In this document: positions 26,433 through 34,566 of the stretch, piece after piece
How the letters are laid out: every line of letters starts with the position of its first letter
Position numbering within the stretch: the stretch's first letter is position 1
DNA from: UBA6926 sp045562535
GTDB taxonomy: Bacteria > Chloroflexota > Dehalococcoidia > UBA6926
Reading direction: 5' to 3'
Length of the DNA: 64,000 nt
Assembly (NCBI GenBank): GCA_045562535.1
Contig: JBJKVP010000006.1
Coordinates: 62,001 to 126,000 of the forward strand
Notes under the pieces: model-generated
The model's input: only the letters and a program-made list of their open reading frames with translations
What the model was told of the DNA's origin: nothing
The model's database searches: none
Program-made: the position numbers and the translations under genes

Positions 26433-27458
26433 CTAGACTAAAGATTGGCTTAAATCAGCAAATTCTTGAAGTTTAGATAAGCCTTCACCAGAGTCTAAAA
26501 TATGCTTTGCTTTTTCCACACCTTCTTGTAGATTTTCGACATTTTCTGCAGCCATCAACGCCGCGGCAGAGTTTATCAAGACGAAATCTCTATAGGGCCC
26601 CTTTTCTCCCCTTAAGGTCTCTAATAATATTCTTTTACTTGATTCTATTGTTCCAGATTGGATTTGATCGATGGTTACTAGTTTGAGGCCATAGTCTCGG
26701 GGATCAACTTCAATGATTTTAGTAGGGGTTCCGTCACTATATATACCCATAATAGATGGTCCGCATAGGCTAATTTCATCCATAGGCCCTTCTCCATGAA
26801 CCACTATGGCTTTTTTTGTTCCTAGATATTGAAGAGCATCTGTTATGACTGGAACGAGGTTAGGGCTAGGGACTCCTACTAATTGATGTCCTGCGTTAGC
26901 AGGGTTAGTTAAAGGCCCTACGATATTAAATATGGTTCGTATTCCTATTTCGCGCCGCGCATCGTTTGTTAAACGCATGGCGGGGTGGAATATGAAAGCG
27001 TACATAAACCCTATGCCAATTTTGTTTATACACTCAGCTACCCCTTCCGGCCCTAGATCAATCTTCACTCCCATTGATTCAAGTAAATCACCAGAGCCAC
27101 ATTTCGAAGAAATGGCTCTCCCACCGTGTTTTGCGACTCTAATTTGGGCTGAAGCTGCAACTATCGCGGAAGCAGTGGAAACGTTAAAGGTTTCGGAGCC
27201 ATCTCCACCAGTGCCACAAGTGTCTAATAAATTCATTGGATCACTGATTTCAGGAGTTAATGATTTTTCGCGCATGACCATTGCCAAACCAGATATTTCG
27301 TCCGAGGTTTCCCCCTTCATTCGAAGTGCTACTAAGAATGATGCTGTCTGTGCATTTGTTGCAGATCCGTTCATTATTGATTCAGCTGCTTCTACCATCT
27401 GCTTTTGGCTTAAAGACTTTCCTTGAAGTAAATGATCAATGCATTCTTTTATTTCCAT
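26433..27458 (-). CDS. trpD: Anthranilate phosphoribosyltransferase
   Basis: Second step of tryptophan synthesis: joins anthranilate to PRPP. The sequence shows DTCGTGGDGSETFNVSTASAIVAA (PRPP site), KHGGRAISSKCGSGDLLESMG (anthranilate channel), and RREIGIRTIFNIVGPLTNPA. The length is 341 residues from the ATG at 27458, preceded by GAGGT; an upstream in-frame start at 27491 has no ribosome binding site. It stands alone, without other trp genes nearby, so the pathway is probably dispersed in this genome. Confidence 0.93.
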   Translation of the reverse strand: MEIKECIDHLLQGKSLSQKQMVEAAESIMNGSATNAQTASFLVALRMKGETSDEISGLAMVMREKSLTPEISDPMNLLDTCGTGGDGSETFNVSTASAIVAASAQIRVAKHGGRAISSKCGSGDLLESMGVKIDLGPEGVAECINKIGIGFMYAFIFHPAMRLTNDARREIGIRTIFNIVGPLTNPANAGHQLVGVPSPNLVPVITDALQYLGTKKAIVVHGEGPMDEISLCGPSIMGIYSDGTPTKIIEVDPRDYGLKLVTIDQIQSGTIESSKRILLETLRGEKGPYRDFVLINSAAALMAAENVENLQEGVEKAKHILDSGEGLSKLQEFADLSQSLV

Positions 27459-27578
27459 AACTGACCTCGATTTTCTTCGCCTGTACTCCATCTAATTGGG
27501 AATAGAGGATTAAAAATGGCGTATTTAGTATACTCCGTTTACTCTTCATAAATATGATTTTTTTTAAAGAGGTGAATT

Positions 27579-28382
27579 TTGAAGGTAGGAATTGTTGGTA
27601 TTGGCTCAATAGGCGGTAAAGTTGCAAAAGAATTAGATAACGGAAAGATCCCTGGTATTGAACTGGTAGCTCTTTCTGCAAGAAATAAAGATCGCTTAGA
27701 AACTTTTTCGAAAGAACTTAGTAGTCCTGTTGAGATAGGAGATTTAAACAGCTGGGTTACCGGCTGTGATTTGGTTATCGAAGCTTCTGGTGCAGCGACT
27801 GTCGATGAGATAGTTCGCACTTCAATATCTAATGGAAAAGATGTAATGATTTTAAGTGTCGGAGCGTTAATTGAGAACGAACGATTGATGAAAGTAGCTC
27901 AAGAAGCTAATAAACGAATTCATATTCCATCAGGGGCTATAGCTGGGTTAGACGGAATCAAAGCAGCGGCACTAAGCGAGATACAAGAAGTTAAAATAAT
28001 TAATCGAAAACCACCAAGTGCGTTGATGGGAGCTCCAGGGGCAGATATTGCTCCAGTAAACCTAGATTCGATAACCAAACCCTATACATTATTTTCTGGT
28101 ACCGTTGCTGAAGGGTACCGATTGTTTCCAGCAAATGTGAATGTCGCCGTAGCTGTCAGCTTAGCTGGCATAGGCGTAGAGAAGACGAAAATGGAGGTAG
28201 TTGCTGACCCTGATATTAGTGTAAATATACATGAAATCATGCTTGATTCTTCTATAGGCCGCATGCATCTTTACATTGAAGGAAAAGCATCAGATGAAAA
28301 TCCGCGTACCAGTGCATCTACGCCCTTTTCAGTTTTATCGTATCTGAGACAGATGGTATCTACTATAAGAGTCGGTACTTAA
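27579..28382 (+). CDS. L-aspartate dehydrogenase-like (NadX)
   Basis: NAD(P)-dependent dehydrogenase of 267 residues. The Rossmann motif is VGIVGIGSIGGKVA. The substrate region has IPSGAIAGLDGIKAA, and the C-terminal half has GTVAEGYRLFPANVNVAVAVSLAG and EGKASDENPRTSASTPFSVLSYL, all typical of aspartate dehydrogenases (DUF108). The reaction would be aspartate to iminoaspartate, feeding quinolinate and NAD synthesis, or the reverse amination. The start is TTG with AGAGGT upstream. It is divergent from trpD and convergent with the ThDP enzyme. No nadA or nadC is near. Confidence 0.82.
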   Translation: MKVGIVGIGSIGGKVAKELDNGKIPGIELVALSARNKDRLETFSKELSSPVEIGDLNSWVTGCDLVIEASGAATVDEIVRTSISNGKDVMILSVGALIENERLMKVAQEANKRIHIPSGAIAGLDGIKAAALSEIQEVKIINRKPPSALMGAPGADIAPVNLDSITKPYTLFSGTVAEGYRLFPANVNVAVAVSLAGIGVEKTKMEVVADPDISVNIHEIMLDSSIGRMHLYIEGKASDENPRTSASTPFSVLSYLRQMVSTIRVGT

Positions 28383-28407
28383 TAAAATAATATTGCACTT
28401 GGTATAT

Positions 28408-30159
28408 TTAAGGTCTTTTGAGTCTCACATCTATTATTGCTGATATGCCGTTTCGCGTTTGTGATAGACCTCTCTTTATTGCATCCTTGATTTCGTTTGG
28501 ATCTTCTATGGTTTCTCCATATGCTCCGGATGCTTTGGCTAAGTCGGCATAGTTGGGTGATGGGGATATATCTAACCCAGGAAAAGTATTTATGCGCTTC
28601 GCCGCACTTTCTGGGTAAAATTTTTGTAAAGACCGCCGAGTAGAAAAGTGCTCACTGTTATTAAAAATTATTGTTAAAAACGGTGTTTGGTATTTCATGG
28701 AAGCCCATATAGCAGAAGTGGGTGCTCCATAAACAAATGCTCCATCGCCGACTAAAGCTATAACATCTTTCTCTGGTGCAGCTAACTTCACTCCTACAGC
28801 TGCACCTATTGCCCATCCAAGACTAGCACCACCACTAACTAGAAAGTCGCCATTTGCGTTTCGTGGCAATATATTATGCACTCGAGGTCTATTAGTGACC
28901 GTTTCCTCTAAAATAATACTATTCTCTGGTAATTCTTCTGCGATGCACCGTATTAACCATTTTGGGTCGATGGGATTCTCTTCGGATAACTTTATATCTT
29001 CCTGTAGAAGACGGGTTTGCCTTACTTCGTTATTTCGCTTTGTTTCAGCTTTTCTGACAGTGATTTTCTCCTGGTCATCTTCGTCCATGTTTTTTTGTAA
29101 GGATTCTAAGAGTTGATCCAGAGCTTTTGAAGAATCTGCTTGTAGAACAATATTCGCAGGGAACAATAGGAGGGGCATCGATTCTTTGACTGGCTCGATA
29201 TCTATAGAAGCAATATAAGCCTCATCTTTGGGATGAGCCTCTGCAGGTATCCAAGGTACGTCACAGTCTATTATTAGGATCATATCAGCGTTTTCTATGT
29301 GTTGTTCTGAGCTCATCCCTACCCAGGCTGGATGATCACTAGGAAAACCAAAACTTGTTGGAGTTGTTGTAACTTGAACGCCACAAATATCTGCGATTTT
29401 CTCTAATGAAGAGACTGAAACTTTGTTTCGTCCCGACCGACCCACGATAATAAGTGGGGAATCTGCTTCGAGCATTTTTCGAGCTATTTTGTCGATCGAT
29501 TCTTGATCAGCTTGAGGAGTTATAGACATAGGATGTTTATTGGGTGATGGGAATTTTACACTACTAATTTTTTGCATCAAAGATTCTCTTGGTACAACTA
29601 AGTATACTGGCCCCGCAGGTTCGTTAGTTGCAACCTGCAAAGCTCGATTTATAACCACGCCCGTTGTTTCTGCGTTCCGTAGTTCATAATCCCATTTCGT
29701 GAAGGTTCTCACTATTCCAGCTTGATCTCTTTGCTCTTGTATCCAGTGTATGGGGAGGTCTCGCCCTCCAGGAACTTCGTTAAGGAAAGTTAGAGGAGAT
29801 CTCCCCGCTACTATTAACATGGCAGCGCGCGATCGTTGCGCATTGTGTAGGGCACCACCTAATTGAGCTGTTCCAGCATCAACGTGAACTAGCACGGCTT
29901 GTGGTTTACCGGTAATTTGATAATATCCATGTGCTGCTGAAAGCCCCATAGATTCGTCAAGACACAAAATAACTTCCGGTACTTTTTCTCCACTCTCAAT
30001 TTTTCTTGCTAGTGCTTCTTGAACAGGGAATGTGTCAGTACCAGAATTGATGAATATATATTCGACCCCGTACATTATCAGTGCTTCAACAAAGGCATCT
30101 GCGCCTTCATCTACATGAACATCTATATAAGTTGAAGAAATGCTTTTCTTATCATCCAT
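28408..30159 (-). CDS. Thiamine-diphosphate enzyme, acetolactate synthase-like
   Basis: ThDP-dependent 2-keto-acid-utilising enzyme of 583 residues. The N-terminal pyrimidine-binding domain has the catalytic Glu (CLDESMGLSAAHGY). The middle domain (about 205-345) lies between. The C-terminal pyrophosphate-binding domain has the GDG...NN motif (GDGAFVYGAPTSAIWASMK...IIFNNS). It is not a clear IlvB: no regulatory ilvN lies beside it, and the sequence is closer to the broad benzoylformate-decarboxylase/acetolactate-synthase class. I chose the ATG at 30159, since AGGAG is 9 bases before it but only one before a TTG at 30168. The substrate is unknown. A tRNA-Arg gene lies upstream. Confidence 0.82.
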   Translation of the reverse strand: MDDKKSISSTYIDVHVDEGADAFVEALIMYGVEYIFINSGTDTFPVQEALARKIESGEKVPEVILCLDESMGLSAAHGYYQITGKPQAVLVHVDAGTAQLGGALHNAQRSRAAMLIVAGRSPLTFLNEVPGGRDLPIHWIQEQRDQAGIVRTFTKWDYELRNAETTGVVINRALQVATNEPAGPVYLVVPRESLMQKISSVKFPSPNKHPMSITPQADQESIDKIARKMLEADSPLIIVGRSGRNKVSVSSLEKIADICGVQVTTTPTSFGFPSDHPAWVGMSSEQHIENADMILIIDCDVPWIPAEAHPKDEAYIASIDIEPVKESMPLLLFPANIVLQADSSKALDQLLESLQKNMDEDDQEKITVRKAETKRNNEVRQTRLLQEDIKLSEENPIDPKWLIRCIAEELPENSIILEETVTNRPRVHNILPRNANGDFLVSGGASLGWAIGAAVGVKLAAPEKDVIALVGDGAFVYGAPTSAIWASMKYQTPFLTIIFNNSEHFSTRRSLQKFYPESAAKRINTFPGLDISPSPNYADLAKASGAYGETIEDPNEIKDAIKRGLSQTRNGISAIIDVRLKRP

Positions 30160-30226
30160 ATTAACCAACTCCTATAAAATCGAACCTGTAAACATCATAC
30201 CATTCGCTACAATCCGTCAATTAATA

Positions 30227-30303
<77 letters not shown>

Positions 30304-30403
30304 ACATTGGTTATATTAAACCTATAATTGGGTAATTCCTATTGGTACTTATATTATCTATGCCCCAGATGTTCCATGTACCTTATCGATGTTAAGAGCT
30401 CTT

Positions 30404-31174
30404 TTATAAGACTCCTTGAATTATCAGGCGTGATCCCATCACCAGAAAAGCAACCAAAAGAATTTTACGGAATGTATCTTGTGGTACCTTCTTTCGTATT
30501 AATTCTCCTATTCTGAATCCTATTAGTGTAATTATTAAACCTATTAGTGACTGTAGAGCTGTCTCAATGTTTAAAATGCCCGATATAAATAACCCGAGTG
30601 CTAAAGGTAAAGACCCTGATAAAAATAAGAAACCCGTGATACTAATAAATTCATCTCTCGAATAGTTCTTGCTTATCAAATACATGACTACAGGCGGAGC
30701 CCAAATTGAACTTAACCCTCCTAGTATTCCTGCGCTTAAACCAAGGGGAACATGCCATTTATAACTGCTACCTACGGGCATTTTTATGCCAAACATTGTT
30801 TGTAACGAGAAAATTACCATGGCAAATCCTATTGTCATGGTTAATAAAGATTGGGGGTACGAGGTTATAAACATTGAAGTAATTAAAATACTTATCATTA
30901 TTGATAGCGAAAAATACTTATACGTAATCGCGACCCTTAAGGGGTTTGGGGATCGAATATATTGGGCAAAATTTGTCACGAAGATTGGGATTGTTAGTAA
31001 AGGTATTGCGGCTGTAGGTTCCATTACTAGTGTGAGTAGAGCCATTACAGTTGTTGGTAACCCCATACCAAGGAATCCTTTTATGATTCCTGCGACTAGA
31101 AACGTTGATATTAAAAAGACGAGTATTACAGGGTTTGCAGTGGGCAAGAATAGGTTTAGATATTCCATGTCCAA
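30404..31174 (-). CDS. TauE/SafE family permease
   Basis: Membrane protein of 256 residues with about 7-8 hydrophobic helices. It shows the family's duplicated pattern: GIIKGFLGMGLPTTVMALLTL in the first half and GLSAGILGGLSSIWAPPVVMYL in the second. TauE/SafE proteins export sulfite, sulfoacetate or other organosulfonates, or act as general anion carriers. The start is a TTG at 31174 or an ATG 6 bases later, behind GGAGAG. It lies exactly between an intact tRNA-Arg and a broken 5' copy of the same tRNA, which suggests arrival by recombination at the tRNA. Confidence 0.82.
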   Translation of the reverse strand: MDMEYLNLFLPTANPVILVFLISTFLVAGIIKGFLGMGLPTTVMALLTLVMEPTAAIPLLTIPIFVTNFAQYIRSPNPLRVAITYKYFSLSIMISILITSMFITSYPQSLLTMTIGFAMVIFSLQTMFGIKMPVGSSYKWHVPLGLSAGILGGLSSIWAPPVVMYLISKNYSRDEFISITGFLFLSGSLPLALGLFISGILNIETALQSLIGLIITLIGFRIGELIRKKVPQDTFRKILLVAFLVMGSRLIIQGVL

Positions 31175-31202
31175 TTTATCTCTCCAAAACTAAAATATCG
31201 AA

Positions 31203-31241
31203 TCCGAAGACCGATGCTCTAAACCGCTGAGCTACGGGGGC
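31203..31241 (-). pseudogene. Truncated tRNA-Arg copy (5' half only)
   Basis: Thirty-nine bases match the 5' half of the tRNA-Arg at 30227-30303 with only two differences. They cover the acceptor 5' strand (GCCCCCG versus GCGCCCG), the D arm, and the anticodon stem and loop through CTTCGGA. The match ends at the 3' edge of the anticodon loop; no anticodon 3' stem, T arm or acceptor 3' strand follows. It is in the same orientation as the intact gene, 900 bases away, with tauE between them. Confidence 0.85.
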
Positions 31242-31363
31242 CCCGATTTCTGCTTAATTATCCTATAATGTTTTTGACGTGATGAACAATATTTATCCGT
31301 AGCTTTTTTCGTAGCTATTGATATCAGGTGCAATATTTTTGGCAAATCTTAGATGGAGGGGAA

Positions 31364-32350
31364 ATGGCCATTTTAGTGACCGGTGGGACCGGATTTATAG
31401 GTAGCAACATTATAAAAACTCTTGCTAGAAAAGGCCATAGCATTGTTTCTTTTGATCTGGTTTCTCCAGACCAACTGATGCAGAGCTATCTTGAACCTTG
31501 GCAAGATCAGATCCAATATGTTCAAGGCGATATTCTAAAAGAGCAAGACCTTGAAAAAATAACAGACTTGGGTATTACTAAGATTGTGCATGCAGCTGTA
31601 TTCACTGGAATCCTCCCTAAAATTGAAAGTGCTCAGGCTCGTTCAATCGTAAATATTAATGTTTTAGGGACCACTAATTTACTTGAACTAGCTCGAAAGA
31701 TATCTCTGGAAAGGTTTTTATATATTAGCTCGGGAGCGGTATATGGAACAGGCAGGTCACCGGATGAGATTTTACATGAGGAGAGCCAGGTAAACCCTGA
31801 TAATCTTTACTCTATGACTAAGTATGCGAGTGAACTACTTACAAAAAGGTATAGCGAACTTTTCGACTTTAATAGTGTGAGTGTTCGGCTAAGTGGACCA
31901 TACGGACCTATGGAAAAAATTACTGGGCATAGAGTGAATCAATCTCTGATCAAAAATTGGGTTGGCCAGGCATTAAGAGGGGAACCTATAGAAATAGATG
32001 ATCAATCCATAAAGTATGAAGCGACGTATGTTATGGATATTGCTGAAGGTATTGCTGCAATATTAGATTCTCCCTCACTTTCTTATGATGTTTATAACAA
32101 TGCTTCAGGAAAACAAAGTACATTTGGGGAAATACTAATGGTGCTGAAGGAATTATGCCCTGGATTAGAGGTAAAAGAAGTTTTGTTTGCTGAAGAACTT
32201 CATGCTATGCCAAAAGGGAGAGATAATTTGACTGATATAACTAGACTTAAGGAAGATGTGGGGTTTGTACCCCAATTTGGGCTTAACGAGGGAATAGCAG
32301 ATTATCTTGAATGGCACCGAACTTATAAAATAGCGGGAACTACTTTTTAA
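31364..32350 (+). CDS. NAD-dependent epimerase/dehydratase (extended SDR)
   Basis: A 328-residue extended short-chain dehydrogenase. The cofactor motif is VTGGTGFIGSN at the very N-terminus, the catalytic Ser lies in YISSGAVYG and Tyr/Lys in YSMTKYASE. The C-terminal part fits a nucleotide-sugar-type substrate domain, although no sugar genes are near. I placed the start at the ATG at 31364 with GGAGG at 31355-31359; an upstream ATG at 31328 has no ribosome binding site and breaks the usual Rossmann start. The substrate is unknown. Confidence 0.85.
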   Translation: MAILVTGGTGFIGSNIIKTLARKGHSIVSFDLVSPDQLMQSYLEPWQDQIQYVQGDILKEQDLEKITDLGITKIVHAAVFTGILPKIESAQARSIVNINVLGTTNLLELARKISLERFLYISSGAVYGTGRSPDEILHEESQVNPDNLYSMTKYASELLTKRYSELFDFNSVSVRLSGPYGPMEKITGHRVNQSLIKNWVGQALRGEPIEIDDQSIKYEATYVMDIAEGIAAILDSPSLSYDVYNNASGKQSTFGEILMVLKELCPGLEVKEVLFAEELHAMPKGRDNLTDITRLKEDVGFVPQFGLNEGIADYLEWHRTYKIAGTTF

Positions 32351-32360
32351 GTTACATATT

Positions 32361-32846
32361 TTAGTTCTTGATTAACTTGGTTATGGAAACAGCATCTGGT
32401 TGTGCTCCTGTTTGTCGCCATAATTCATTTCCTTTCTCATCAAAGACTAAAACTGCAGGGACAAGTTGGATTTCATAATCCTCTCTAATTTTTCTGCCAG
32501 ACTCAGTATTGATGTCTACTCGAATAAACTGAGCTTTAGACTCCAGTTCTTTTTCTAGCCGGTCCAAGAGCGGCTTGGCTGAAAGGCATCCTAGTCAACG
32601 ATTTGAATAAAATGAAACTACCACCTTATCGCCCCCTCCAACGAGGGTTTCAAAATCTTGGGATTTTTGTAGGGAACTACTGTTGCTGCTTAAACTGATT
32701 TGAAGAAAACTTAAGCTTACTATAGCAATCAATAGGATGCCCCATTTCCAAATACTTCCTCCATCTAATTTCAACAATACAATAACGATGAACGCGATAA
32801 TGAAACCAGAAACTATCAGGAACGAATTTTCGTTAAGCGTATTCAT
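32361..32846 (-). CDS. Membrane-anchored thioredoxin-like protein, candidate selenoprotein (UxxC)
   Basis: One 161-residue frame interrupted only by a TGA at 32597-32595 (codon 84). Residues 8-55 hold two membrane segments. A thioredoxin fold then starts with KVVVSFYSNR, the TGA, LGC, LSAKPLLDRLEKEL. Thioredoxins read V-x-F-Y-S-x-x-C-x-x-C-x-x-x-x-P at this point, so the TGA replaces exactly the first redox Cys and gives UxxC, while the second Cys (87) is kept. The rest is intact with no frameshift: VDINTESGRKIREDYEIQLVPAVLVFDEKG, including the cis-Pro (VPAV). Reading TGA as selenocysteine explains all this; a point mutation or sequencing error of TGC/TGT is the alternative. It lies 14 bases after an 80-residue gene and is probably co-transcribed. 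Confidence 0.7.
32555..32594 (-). promoter_or_regulatory. SECIS-like hairpin just after the in-frame TGA
   Basis: On the minus strand the bases after TGA form a nested hairpin. An outer CTAG (32594-32591) pairs with CTAG (32558-32555), and an inner CCAAG (32578-32574) pairs with CTTGG (32568-32564) around the loop CCGCT. The apical stem starts about 17 bases after the TGA. Bacterial SECIS elements are expected 16-37 bases downstream with a G early in the loop; this holds only if the closing G-C pair is open. Confidence 0.4.
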
Positions 32847-32860
32847 AATGAATTTGGATT

Positions 32861-33103
32861 TTATCGATTATTACTGTTGTTATTTTCAGCAATGACATCG
32901 AGTAAAGCTAGAGCAGCGGCTTGAATTTGTGCCTCCATCTCAACATGTGTATCCCCATGCTCTTCTCTTCCATGACGATCTCGAGCATGAGCGAAAGGAT
33001 CATATGTAGGGCTCTGAGGTTCTAAACGTTGCTGGTTTGCCTGTGTTTGTGCAAAGAGAAATTCCTTAAACTTTAGTTCTAATTCTTTTCTGGATAATGT
33101 CAT
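32861..33103 (-). CDS. Small hydrophilic protein, unknown function
   Basis: An 80-residue protein with an excellent ribosome binding site (AAAGGAGAG before the ATG). The N-terminal 20 residues are helical and charged (MTLSRKELELKFKEFLFAQ). The middle is His/Arg/Glu-rich (HARDRHGREEHGDTHVEME), and the C-terminus is an Ala/Leu-rich helix followed by an Asn/Ser tail. I recognise no family. It is directly upstream of the UGA-containing thioredoxin gene (14 bases) and downstream of tRNA-His, so it is the likely operon leader. The His/acidic stretch could bind metal, but that is speculation. Confidence 0.65.
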   Translation of the reverse strand: MTLSRKELELKFKEFLFAQTQANQQRLEPQSPTYDPFAHARDRHGREEHGDTHVEMEAQIQAAALALLDVIAENNNSNNR

Positions 33104-33163
33104 AAGTGCTCTCCTTTTTACATTTATATTTGTTGTGTATAAAAAAGTTTTAATTCAAAAGGG

Positions 33164-33239
33164 GGTGGGCGATGGGATTCGAACCCACGATCACCAGAGC
33201 CACAATCTGGAGCCTTAAACCAGCTTGGCCACGCCCACC
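33164..33239 (-). tRNA. tRNA-His (anticodon GTG)
   Basis: Cloverleaf on the minus strand: acceptor GTGGGCG/CGCCCAC, with an extra 5' G (G-1) facing C73, the hallmark of tRNA-His. The anticodon stem is CCAGA/TCTGG with loop TTGTGGC (anticodon GTG), and the T arm is GTGGGTTCGAATCCCAT. A 3' CCA is not encoded. Confidence 0.95.
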
Positions 33240-33381
33240 GCGATATAATTACATAGACGTAAGGCGTTTCTCAGTCTAACAATGGTTTAAATAGGGAGCA
33301 ACAGTAAATTTTTTTTAACCATGCCCTTATAATCAAAACAACCAACAGTTCAGAATGTTTTTGAATAAACAGGGGGTTAAC

Positions 33382-34452
33382 TTGGTAGAATCCACAAATG
33401 GTAGATTAACAAACGCATTAAACATTATAAAAGATAAGGATATTCAATCGGGTGTTCTAATCCTATCTGGGGTAGAACCTTTCCAAGTAGACCCAAGAGT
33501 TTCAACCTATATCGAGTTGCCGCTTACACATAACAACACGGAACACGTTATGAGTCGATATCCAACGCAATGGAGGATACAGCTCTTGAATGGCAAGGAA
33601 ATCAAACAAGATCATTTAACGAGAGAAACACTTAATACTAATAAATGGGATTTTATTCATATCCCAGCAGTTTCATGGGAAGACAACTACAAGGATATGC
33701 GTACTTTGATCGAAGTTATCAGAAAACTGCGTGCACCTGATGGCTGTCCATGGGATAGGTCTCAGACCCATGAAACCTTGGCACCTTATCTGTTGGAAGA
33801 GACGTACGAAGTATTAGAAGAAATCGACAATGATAATTCTAAAGGGATTAAAGAAGAACTCGGAGATATATTGTTACAAGTTGTTTTACATTCTGATATC
33901 GCAGAGGAGTCTGGAAACTTTGATATTTTTGACGTCATAGACTCTTTGATAAAAAAACTTGTTTTTCGTCATCCACATGTTTTTGGTAATGACGATGTAG
34001 AAACACCTTCGGATGCAGAAGAGAAATGGGAGTCAATAAAAAGTAAAGAAAGACAAGGAGCATCCATAATGGAGGGTCTTCCAAGAGAATTACCGGCCTT
34101 ATTATATGCTCAGCGAATGCAAAATCGAGCATCTAATGTTGGATTTGATTGGGAAACGGTAACCGGAGTTTTGGATAAATTAGTAGAAGAAGTAGAGGAA
34201 TACAGGCAAGCTACCTCAGATGTCGATAAGACAAAAGAGTTTGGAGATATTATTTTTACGTTGGTTAATTTAGGGCGTCACTTGAAGATTGATGTAGAGA
34301 AATCCCTTAGATCTTCAAACAACCGTTTTCTTGAAAGATTCAAATTAATGGAAGGGTTACTGGAACGCGATGGTCTTAGTATTCATGATACAGATGGGCG
34401 AAAATTAGAGGAATATTGGGAGATCAGCAAAGGTATTCTAAATGAACCATAG
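33382..34452 (+). CDS. mazG: MazG-family nucleotide pyrophosphohydrolase with methylase-remnant N-terminus
   Basis: A 356-residue protein. Two MazG units are visible. The first runs from about residue 120 (LIEVIRKLRAPDGCPWDRSQTHETLAPYLLEETYEVLEEI...EELGDILLQVVLHS) with the EExxE...ExxD metal site. The second runs from about residue 245 (NVGFDWETVTGVLDKLVEEVEEYRQA...EFGDIIFTLVNLGRHL). MazG cleaves (d)NTPs to monophosphates and clears damaged nucleotides or (p)ppGpp-related pools. Residues 1-110 look like only the C-terminal part of the tetrapyrrole-methylase domain fused to MazG in YabN-type proteins (MSRYPTQWRIQLLNG). I chose the TTG at 33382 because AGGGGG precedes it by 5 bases; an upstream ATG lacks one. 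Confidence 0.87.
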   Translation: MVESTNGRLTNALNIIKDKDIQSGVLILSGVEPFQVDPRVSTYIELPLTHNNTEHVMSRYPTQWRIQLLNGKEIKQDHLTRETLNTNKWDFIHIPAVSWEDNYKDMRTLIEVIRKLRAPDGCPWDRSQTHETLAPYLLEETYEVLEEIDNDNSKGIKEELGDILLQVVLHSDIAEESGNFDIFDVIDSLIKKLVFRHPHVFGNDDVETPSDAEEKWESIKSKERQGASIMEGLPRELPALLYAQRMQNRASNVGFDWETVTGVLDKLVEEVEEYRQATSDVDKTKEFGDIIFTLVNLGRHLKIDVEKSLRSSNNRFLERFKLMEGLLERDGLSIHDTDGRKLEEYWEISKGILNEP

Positions 34453-34566
34453 TTTCCTAATGGAATGATCAAGCGATTGTTTAGGAATTTACAAGTGTTC
34501 ATTATTTAGTGTTAGAATGACTGGTCGCAAGTTTTACATTAATTTTTCTTTGAGTACTAATATCAT

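Noticed and set aside
31203..31241. A second functional tRNA-Arg
   Set aside because: The match ends at the anticodon loop; no 3' anticodon stem, T arm or acceptor 3' strand follows.
32361..32846. Two separate small genes (83 and 68 residues) instead of one protein with TGA
   Set aside because: The second would start inside the thioredoxin fold after its active site, with no ribosome binding site, and the two halves together form one continuous thioredoxin domain in one frame.
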